Positions 56,098-64,000 of a stretch of 64,000 bases of DNA are shown piece by piece. This DNA comes from Zygnema cylindricum (taxonomy: Eukaryota; Streptophyta; Zygnematophyceae; Zygnematales; Zygnemataceae), in assembly GCA_037447655.1 (NCBI GenBank), contig JBBHKE010000054.1, positions 21,005-85,004 of the forward strand. The letters run 5' to 3'. Below the pieces are notes generated by a model that saw only the letters and a program-made list of their open reading frames with translations, made no database searches and was not told the DNA's origin. Every line of letters begins with the position of its first letter. Position 1 is the first letter of the stretch. The translations under genes were made by a program, and so were the position numbers.

Positions 56098-56949
56098 GTA
56101 TTCAAGCTCAATTTTTTTGTCGACTGTGAAAAAACAAAAAAAAACTGGAGCCACGGCAGCCACGTGGAACCCTATGAACACTTGAACCGACATAAATAAT
56201 TAAATTTGCAGCTTTCGGTTTGCAAGGTTTACCTTTGTTGCTTCGCTTTGCTATTGGACGGTCGACAAAATTGATAAATAAACTCTGGGGACTGTTATAA
56301 ATTTCACGTGAAAGTCCTATATCTACAGATCCAAAGTGCATTTGTCTTTTAGTGATATCGTTTAAATAAGCACGACAAAAAACAAAAGGACCAGCTGTAT
56401 AGCTTGAAAATGTTATTGCTCATAAAAAGCAGAATCTCACGATCTACTACAAATCCTTCCGAACTCTTGTCGTTTTCTCGGGTGAGGGTTGACAAGTTAG
56501 ACTGTTAGAGTCTGAAAGATTTTATCACGATTCTATCAAAGATTTGAACAGATTTTGTGCAAATCTTTTGTCCTATTAGAAACGACCTGTTTTCGTAGTG
56601 AACCGTTCTACAATATCCGCTGTTATCACGCGCGTATTCGCACTTGTGAAATCCACTATATTTGTGCAGATGTACCCGCCCTTAAATTATGTACGGAATG
56701 GGATTGGTGTTGGCTCCAAGTATTTTTAATTTTTATGTCCACAACGGTTGCGGGCAGCATAGAAAAAAGAAAAAGAAAATTATAAGAAAGCGGAAAACAT
56801 ATAGAGGAGGCTTTACCGACGGAAAAAAAAATGTTTTTACACACATTTGCAAATTTTCGTTCGTACGATACCACGTGGCAGTCGCGATTCTTTATGAAAA
56901 CTGTTTTTGACGGGCGATAGACAACGAGACTGGATTTTTTATAATCCGC
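56098..56949. other. AT-rich spacer between TIR elements
   Basis: No supported gene or repeat. An open frame at 56555-56785 has no recognisable motif. Confidence 0.35.
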
Positions 56950-56952
56950 TTA

Positions 56953-57913
56953 GGGCGTGTTCCCATGTGTTCAAGTAAGGGTTTTTTTCCGTCGTTTTCA
57001 CAGAAAATGGGACTTCCAACGAGAAAATATTACGCCATACGAAAAATGGGCAAAAACACAAGTACATTTCGCGTCATTTTGGAACTTGGAAGGTACGGCA
57101 ATTTGGCTTTATCTTCATCGCGACCCACTTCCAGCTCATCTTCACACTTGTAATGGAATCAAATCGCGATCTGATTTTAACCAAAATAACACCCTATCCA
57201 CGAATAGAAAGCATGTATTGCACTGGTGAAACGTCTTCGATTTTTTTTGAACGAGGGAGAGTACACGCTATTTTTTTACATGCTCGTCACGCGCATGTAC
57301 GTACAAAAATGACAAGCATGTACGGAAAAAAATCGTTGGGGTCTTGGACCTCCACTTTCATTCATGGGTCATTTGCAAAAATTTACAACGTTCTAGTCTC
57401 TCCCCATCTTTTTCATTAGACCGCTCCACTTTCTCTCATCTCTAAATGAAATGCAGCAATAATAGTCTCAAATGAAAGATACTTTTTTTTTCTTTTCTTT
57501 TTACTATTTTTGGTCTCATTTTGATGGCATATAGAATGATAAATGGTAAGAAAAAGAAATCGAGAAGCCATGGCCGAAATTTTATGAGTTGATGACGTCA
57601 CAAGGTAGCATGACTTCGCAATGTCACAAAACCCTAAAGATCTACAATGTCACAAAAAACTCGGCATCTACAACCGTCGCCGTTTTTGTAGGCGTCACTA
57701 ATTTTAGGAACTTTCGCAGTCGACTGTTGAACATTTCGTTTCGTACTATTGTAGGTTGTCGCATATTTTGTAGACGTGTACACCTATCACATATTTGAAG
57801 TAATGAAGGCGCAAGTAATGATTGACATAAGAACACTTTGAAAAGTACATCGTAAAATCTGCGTTCAAATCCAAAGTAACGTTTCAAAGTTTCGGTTACA
57901 TGGGAACACGCCC
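56953..57913. mobile_element. GGG-ended TIR element, second subfamily, 961 bp
   Basis: TTA|GGGCGTGTTCCCATGTG on the left and TTACATGGGAACACGCCC|TTA on the right, a clean TTA duplication. The TIR core (GGGCGTGTTCCC) differs from the GGGTACGTCCCC group, but the interior shares GAGGGAGAGTACACGC and the WTTCATTCATGGGTC block. Non-autonomous. Confidence 0.75.
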
Positions 57914-58005
57914 TTAGGCTCTCTGAAAGAAAGTGTGACAACTGGCAAGAAAGTTGTAGACATGTGTCGAAGTGTTCAGATCATAGTTCAAAAGTAGGTG
58001 AGAGT

Positions 58006-60055
58006 AGTGTTGGGTATCGAGGACCGTTTGCCGATATTCGATAAATATTGAATTTCAGGTACCCGATAATCGATATATCGCTTCGATATATCGAATTTCA
58101 AATTATCGCGATATATCGCCGATATATTGCCGATATATCGTATCGTCGATATATCGAAGCTAAAAAAAAAAAAAAAAAAAAAAAAATCCCGCAGGTTTTT
58201 AAAGTCTCGTGACTTCGGACAAAGTGACTGTAAAATCTTTGCTGGAAAGAAATACGGCTTTTTCCTGAAAGTCAGCGGAGTGAAGAGATCTCTGAGGTAC
58301 ATGAAACTCTGAGACCTCCATTGGCCCTCAGAGTATGCAGATCCAAAAGAAGCTAATCTAGATAGTGCCGACTCCAAGTTCATATAAACCCAAGTGACTG
58401 ACCCCTTGACAGTCAGAAACCCAATATAGATTCACCCCTGTGAAATAACACTTTCTGTGTGCTCAGTTCCACCACAGAATGCAAAGTTAGAATATGAGAT
58501 TTGGACACATTCACCCACTTTGACTTTCCCTTAGAAATAAAGCCACCCTGGCAGACAAAAACTCTGACCGACTACACCCCTGTGTAGCCTGGACTCCCCT
58601 GAGTCCGCAGCAAAAAGAATCACTGAAAATGGTCAAGTAAATTGATAGTTATGGCTGCCCAAAGTTTGCCATTTATACAGGGTGCTCTCTGGGAGAGGCA
58701 GTGCCTATCCAAAATTTATCTAAGTCCTATTCCCTCTCTAAAACTCTATCTACTGAAGTACGGCACCAATCAAATTACTGTGTCGTACAGAAAAGTACAG
58801 GTGCCGGTGTACTTTCTGTACGGCCATTGTACGACATGGCCAAAATGTCGACACGTGTCATATCCGGATTTGTTCCCGTAATCTCCGGAGTTGCCGCAAT
58901 CCAACGTAGTGTTACCACGTGTCACGCAATGTGGCGGTGATCGCAAACCGCCAAAATCGTACGCCGCGATCTCGGCATCCTTCGCGGCCGTCCGATCAAT
59001 TTTGGGTTTCAATCGTGGCCGTCATAAATACCTGCGCGGTATTCTTTCCGGCGTCAAACAAACTGCGCGGTATTTATTTCGTAGTAGTACCGTACGTCGT
59101 ACTTTACATAACTGTTTCTATGCTCTATGCATATAGTTCTAGTTAAATGAATTAGTATCATTGTAACAGTTTAAATAAACATCATACCCCGTAATACCTA
59201 ATGTAATTTAGACTATCTGGTTAAGACTACCGGCTGTTGCGGTTGAGACAAGTGGCAGGTACCAGGATCAAATCCTGGCCCTGTCAAAACTACCTTTTAG
59301 AGAAAAACCCCCTATAAAACAACTGTCTGTCTCCTTCTAGACAGCACAGGCAGCCATGGCTAACTCCTTCTCCAGTCTTCAGTGACTGCGACAAGTGTGA
59401 GGACTTGAGGAGGAGTTAGAGGCAGGCTGTCAATATCTACTATTTTGCTTTTATTTTGCAATCTCTAGACCTAGAAAATACTTGAATTCCAACAGTACAT
59501 TGACGAGGTACACTTGTGAAGTAGACCTACGTCATACGCAAGTACGATTTTCCAGACGGAAAAGGTCGGTTTCCAGATATTCGATGATTTTTGAGATTTG
59601 GTTGTCACCTTACGTGGAACCACTCATATCAGAACACGTATGTAAAACTTATTTACAAAAGATACGCGATGTACCCGAGGCCTCTGTAATACATAAATTT
59701 TGTTGTCCGTACTATTACCGAGACCTCCTCGTGTAACCATACCCCAAATAATTAATCATTAGAATTTCAAAATTAGTACTTTTTTGTAGGTTACATTTTG
59801 CGGCGTCTACCTTTAAATCACGAAACGAAAACCACGGCGTACGTGGCGTATTAGACAATTTGACTTTTTCGCTAAAATAACATATTTTATAAGAAAATAA
59901 AGATATTAAATTTAAAAAATGCTATATTTCGCGATATATATCGCGATATTTTATGTTGGTCTCGGTACGATATATCGAGGATCCTCCTCGATCGATATTC
60001 GATATATCGAATATCGAGATTATCGCGATACGAATTTACCCGATACCCAACACTA
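58006..60055. mobile_element. AGTGTTGGGTATCG-ended TIR element rich in CGATATAT motifs
   Basis: Inverted ends AGTGTTGGGTATCG (58006) and CGATACCCAACACT (60042-60055). Both subterminal regions (58060-58160 and 59925-60030) are packed with CGATATATCG-like palindromes. Interrupted by an F2 solo LTR (58302-59494) and holding a run of A at about 58163-58187. I could not find a clear target duplication. hAT-type is possible from the end sequence but unproven. Confidence 0.6.
58302..59494 (-). repeat. F2 solo LTR, minus orientation, 1193 bp
   Basis: Plus-strand TGAAACTCTGAG ... TTCCAACA, flanked by exact GTACA duplications (58297-58301 and 59495-59499). The terminal hairpin ACTCTGAG..CTCAGAGT around the gag ATG is perfect. 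The antisense tRNA-like module at about 59200-59305 includes CCAGGATCAAATCCTGG, a 5-bp stem with 7-base loop like a T-arm. Confidence 0.92.
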
Positions 60056-60056
60056 G

Positions 60057-61978
60057 CCCATACAATATGCCTATTGTACGCAAAACTTACAATATGACCT
60101 TAAGACCCATATTGTATTGGTCGCAAAATGAAAAAAAATAGTAAAAGGGTTGAGTTGCACATCGATCGATAGAGAATTAAACGTCATGTCTAAATTTTTA
60201 AAATCATTCGGATAAAAATTTATTTATCTGTGAGTTTTGAGGTACTTTTTTTCTAAACCGTCAGATTCGGACGATCGGACGGTCGCTGATCAAAGTAGCG
60301 ATCTAAGAAGATCACATGAAAAGCCCATAACACAACTTACGATAAAGGTGCCTACAAAAGGCCTACAATAGAAACGCCTACTTCTGAACTATGGTTCAGA
60401 AGATACGAAATGTCGTTTGCTGTACGAAAAAAAAATTAGTGAAAAAAACATTTCTGCTGATGTAAGCATTTTTTTTCCTTGTTTGCAGCTAACCAGCTTG
60501 GAGCGTCGCCGCCACCCCATCATCTGTATGTTCTCACTTCTCACCCAAGGGTACAGTACAGTACGGTACTGTACTGTAGTACTTTCACGGGCAATGCAAG
60601 AAAAAATAAAATAATAAGTTTTTCTGTTCGACGCATGGAAAGAAATTCGTAGATTCGCTGCTTCTCCGGCATTTTACTTTTCACATTTTACCTGTATCGT
60701 TACGAATCGTAAAATTTCGCCTCGCATTTAATTACTTTAACTTTTTCTGGTATTTACTAAGGAGGCAAGCAAACCCGTTTGTCGTAGGACACATTTGACG
60801 TCTTTCAGTCTTCTCGGTGGAGCGAATCACAACACTGGAGGGAGCGTGCGGTCGAAGGAGTATGTGGGCAGTCGTCTGTCGGAAAAGTACCATCGTTATG
60901 TTTTTTTTTAACCTGCCCGTACGGAATAACACTGTTCTTGACTTCTTGTACAGCACGATAACTGATCGTATGCCACGTGGAATAAGCCGTCCACGTTTTC
61001 CATCATTCACACCTCGCCGCGTTGCGCTAAGTAGCAAAAGGACAAAAAATGCGGGAGGTCAAAGAACATTTGAGGGGGAAGTTTGTTTTACGGCTGTTTG
61101 TCCTTACGCGTGTCAAAAGTTTTCTTGGACCAACTCACGAAACGGTCACTTTTTTTTCCGAACATCAAAAAGGTTTCTAAAATTTTTGACGGGCGACTTT
61201 TATATATCATATTATATTAATTTTGCTTCGTAGATTACACGTGTGATGAATCGGGCGGCTCACTCGATTTTCCCCAATTATTGCCATCACTGAACCCTGC
61301 GCGTCTCTTGCTGCAGTTTCTCGTAGTATTTACTTTGGACCAAAAAGTATTCCATATATAGTGTTACTTATTCTATAATGCTTATGTCGATTTTTGCCAC
61401 GTGGACGACCTGAGACCGCAAGATGTCGTCTGGAAAATATCATTCAGCGCAGTGGCATAATAAGATCTGCGCAGAGATAATGTTATCAGCTCTAATAAAT
61501 GTTTAAACGTGCGGCAGACATCTTGCGTTACGACATCAGACTCTATTGCGGTCAAAGTCTACGTCACGGTGTCTGCCGAAGTCAAAATCTTACTAGACGC
61601 AATCACAACTTTGGCACGCGGGGACGTGGCCGACCCAGTGGCCTTTCGAGCTAAGCTTCGTCACCCTGCGGGGGACCCATTGGACCTAAGACTTGCGTTG
61701 TCTTTTCTGATATTTGTCTTTTACGAAAAGGCTCAGAGACAACTTCACTACAGTCCTCTCAAACATTAAATGGCCATGGTCACCCTATTTAGTGTGATGA
61801 ATTTCCTGCGCCGACAGATTTGATTCGGCTGCCGAGAGTATGTGAGGGACACTTGCATGGTCATAAACATGTAATAGTGTGGTTTGCGTTTGAAAATACC
61901 GCATATCGTTGGATTTTTAGGGTTTTTTAGGTATAATTGATTGGCTGTTTGAGTTGCTAATTAACGGGTTGTAATCTG
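60057..61978. other. Intergenic sequence, no supported gene
   Basis: Contains a 27-bp palindrome (60552-60578) and an open frame at 61509-61769 (86 codons) of unusual, fairly balanced composition but with no recognised domain or splice context. Nothing else is identifiable. Confidence 0.35.
60552..60578. repeat. Perfect 27-bp palindrome
   Basis: Arms TACAGTACAGTAC and GTACTGTACTGTA around a single G. It is built from a TACAG/GTAC motif and could form a hairpin or cruciform. Confidence 0.8.
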
Positions 61979-61981
61979 TAA

Positions 61982-62783
61982 GGGCGTGTTCCCATGTAAC
62001 CGAAACTTTGAAACGTTACTTTGGATTTTAGCTCAGATTTTACGGTGTACCTTTCAAAGTGTGCCTATGTCAATCGTTACTTGCGCCTTCATTACTTCGA
62101 ATATGTGACAGTTGTAGACGTCGCCAATATCTTGCGACACGTGTAGGCGCCAACAAACTGCAGAGATTTGTAGACGCCAACGAGCGCCGGACAAACCGCA
62201 AACATTTGTACAACTACAACGAGCTCCTGACATACTGCGGACATTTGTCGACGCCCACACGTGGACAACCTAAGCAATCGCATAAGTCTACAAATGGGAT
62301 GTACAGTACTATAGTGAAAGTGTCATTGAATGTTCAGTGTGACATTGTAGACGTTAGGCATTCTTTCACTGCCATGTGCGTAGTTCTGGCGGATCCTGTC
62401 CGGCTGCTTGTCCGTACAACCAAACAAACAAATGAATTGTTTGCAAACGGACAAACAACTTTATTTTCGTGTACTCTCCCAACTGCAAACAAAAAATGAA
62501 AACGTTTGACGCGTGCAAACTTGGTTTTCTATTCGTCAATAGAGTAGTATTTTGATTAAAATCAGAACGCGATTTGATTCCAGTGCAAGTGTGAAGATCA
62601 ACTAGAAGTGGGTCGTGATGATAATAACGCCAAATTGCCGTACTTTCCGAGCTCCAAGATGAAGCAAAATGTACTTGTGTTTTTGCCCTTTTTTCGTACG
62701 GCGTAACATTTTTTTGTTGGAAGTCCCATTTTCTGTGAAAATGATGAAAAATAACCCTTACTTGAACTCATGGGAACACGTCC
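61982..62783. mobile_element. GGG-ended TIR element, second subfamily, 802 bp
   Basis: TAA|GGGCGTGTTCCCATGTAAC on the left and CATGGGAACACGTCC on the right. It is inverted with respect to the copy at 56953-57913 (its left end matches that copy's right end). It abuts a truncated TA-type element at 62787. Confidence 0.7.
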
Positions 62784-62786
62784 TTT

Positions 62787-63088
62787 TGCGAACGACTTTT
62801 TTCGATGTGATTGATTTTTTGTTTAGTGCGATTTCACGTGGGAGCGCGATTCTATTAAATCATTATTTGTACATTTTTACTTATAAAAGTACAATTCTGC
62901 ACGGTCGGACGTCTTCCGTACTCCACACTATTTAAAGCGAACATACATTATATTTTTTTACGCTAATTAAACCTTACCTTAAATAGTATAATGAAAAATT
63001 TAGAATCATTGACTCTATTTAAGGTGATAGAGTTGAAATTTAGGGCGACCGAATTAGTGCTATTTACTCTAATTACGATTCGTGGTCT
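62787..63088. mobile_element. 3' half of the TA-flanked element seen at 4063-4676
   Basis: Matches 4373-4676 closely over about 300 bp (GATGTGATTGATTTTTTG ... TTTACTCTAATTACGATTC). The left half is missing; the copy starts where the element at 61982-62783 ends. Confidence 0.75.
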
Positions 63089-63545
63089 ACGTGTCTATAA
63101 AAAAAACATTTTACGGCAATTTTATGCATCTCAAAGTTATATTCAATTTTTTACGATCAACTCCCAAATTGAGCAAATCTATAACGGTCATAATTTTTAC
63201 TTCAAATTTTCATGGGCAATTCTTTAGCTTACTTGTATTTTTTATCTTTATTTTCCCGTTAACTACGCGCGTATCAAACAAACAAATACGTGGCACGCGT
63301 ACCAAACCCAACCTGATGTCTTTTGTAACCCTAACCCATCATTGAGCTTTCGCAGGTCTTATTTCCCGGTCATCGCATTGATTATTTTGGGTCGTTTTGC
63401 TATTTGACTTGAAATGAGGACCAATGAGAGCAAATCCCATAATCCACGTGATTATTTCGCTACATGATTCTTGCGCCAAAGTACGCACGTTGGAAATTGA
63501 CTTCCCATTCGTATAATAATATTGGTGCATTATACCGCGAATCGT
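63089..63545. other. Spacer with a truncated TIR
   Basis: No gene. At 63535-63548 lies ACCGCGAATCGTAA, the start of the TA-flanked element's TIR, cut by the next DNA element. Confidence 0.4.
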
Positions 63546-63548
63546 AAA

Positions 63549-64000
63549 GGGTATGTCCCCATGTACTTGTAACTTAGCGAACTTACTTTGTATTTTAGCG
63601 CGGATCCGCCGGACCCGGTTTTCAAGTGTCCCTATGTTGTAAGGGTATGTCCCCATGTACTTGTAACTTAGCGAACTTACTTTGTATTTTAGCGCGGATC
63701 CGCCGGACCCGGTTTTCAAGTGTCCTTAATGTCTGTAAGGACGAAATCGTAACTTACGCTTGTGACGATTGTATACGTCGACGATACCTGTGACCGTTGT
63801 CAACCTCTACAATCTGTGGTCGCACGTTATTTTTTGGAATCACTTGTGACGTCGCATGTCTTACCTTGACATTTGCGTGGTTCACACTTGAAAAATGGGA
63901 AAACGGTATGATATGAAAACGGTACTTTTTTTTGTCCACCGTGAACTGGCACGTGACGCTAGCCTACGTCAACTAGCGTGTCGTGATACGAGCCACTTGC
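63549..64000. mobile_element. GGG-ended TIR element running off the window, left end duplicated
   Basis: GGGTATGTCCCCATGTAC starts at 63549 and again at 63643. The first 94 bp are repeated in tandem, then the interior continues (GTGACGATTGTATACG near 63762) as in the element at 49664. The right end is outside the window. Confidence 0.65.

Noticed and set aside
61509-61769. An 86-codon open frame as a host gene
   Set aside because: Composition is plausible but there is no recognised domain, splice context or second exon. Left as unannotated.

Overview
This window looks like repeat-dense, heterochromatin-like nuclear DNA of a green plant (streptophyte). The signs are many Ty1/copia LTR retrotransposons in PR-INT-RT-RNaseH order, short terminal-inverted-repeat (TIR) DNA elements with TA or TWA target duplications, plant-type promoter boxes (G-box, W-box) in the LTRs, and primer-binding sites that match the plant-type form of initiator tRNA-Met. 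The species cannot be read from the sequence. Almost nothing here is host gene: only the left 2 kb carries the 3' end of a spliced plus-strand gene, probably a single-pass membrane protein.

Names used below: F1a, F1b, F3, F6 and F7 are copia families with internal sequence; F2, F4 and F5 are seen only as solo LTRs. Layout: (1) 1-3.7 kb, host gene end and degenerate repeats. (2) 3723-25752, an F3 element (target duplication GTTAG) broken by an F1b element (6406-21620), itself broken by a complete F1a element (7917-14374), an F4 solo LTR and an F5 solo LTR; F3 also holds another F4 solo LTR and a MITE. (3) 25.8-29.5 kb, a tandem repeat and a TIR element split by an F2 solo LTR. (4) 29702-46086, a minus-strand F7 element (duplication CTACA) carrying a nearly intact minus-strand F1a element (30608-37058) and a gag-only F6 element (38844-42998). 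(5) 46-64 kb, a field of DNA elements: a GGG-ended, TWA-flanked family (Harbinger-like), TA-flanked MITEs, and an AGTGTTGGGTATCG-ended element holding an F2 solo LTR.

The most notable system is the copia families themselves. Their gag start codon lies inside the LTR, and the primer-binding site lies inside the gag reading frame and encodes a conserved VMGP-type peptide. That site is complementary to the anticodon arm of initiator tRNA-Met, not to its 3' end, which implies a half-tRNA primer as in Drosophila copia. The LTRs of the related families F1-F6 also share an ordered set of hairpins whose stems change sequence between families but stay paired: one near the 5' end with an almost invariant loop, one in U3, four in the leader and one holding the gag AUG. 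On the antisense strand they carry a tRNA-like module with A-box-like, B-box-like and T-tract elements. Solo LTRs bounded by exact 5-bp duplications fix the LTR ends and support this reading. Everything was read by eye; no alignment, folding or database search was run.
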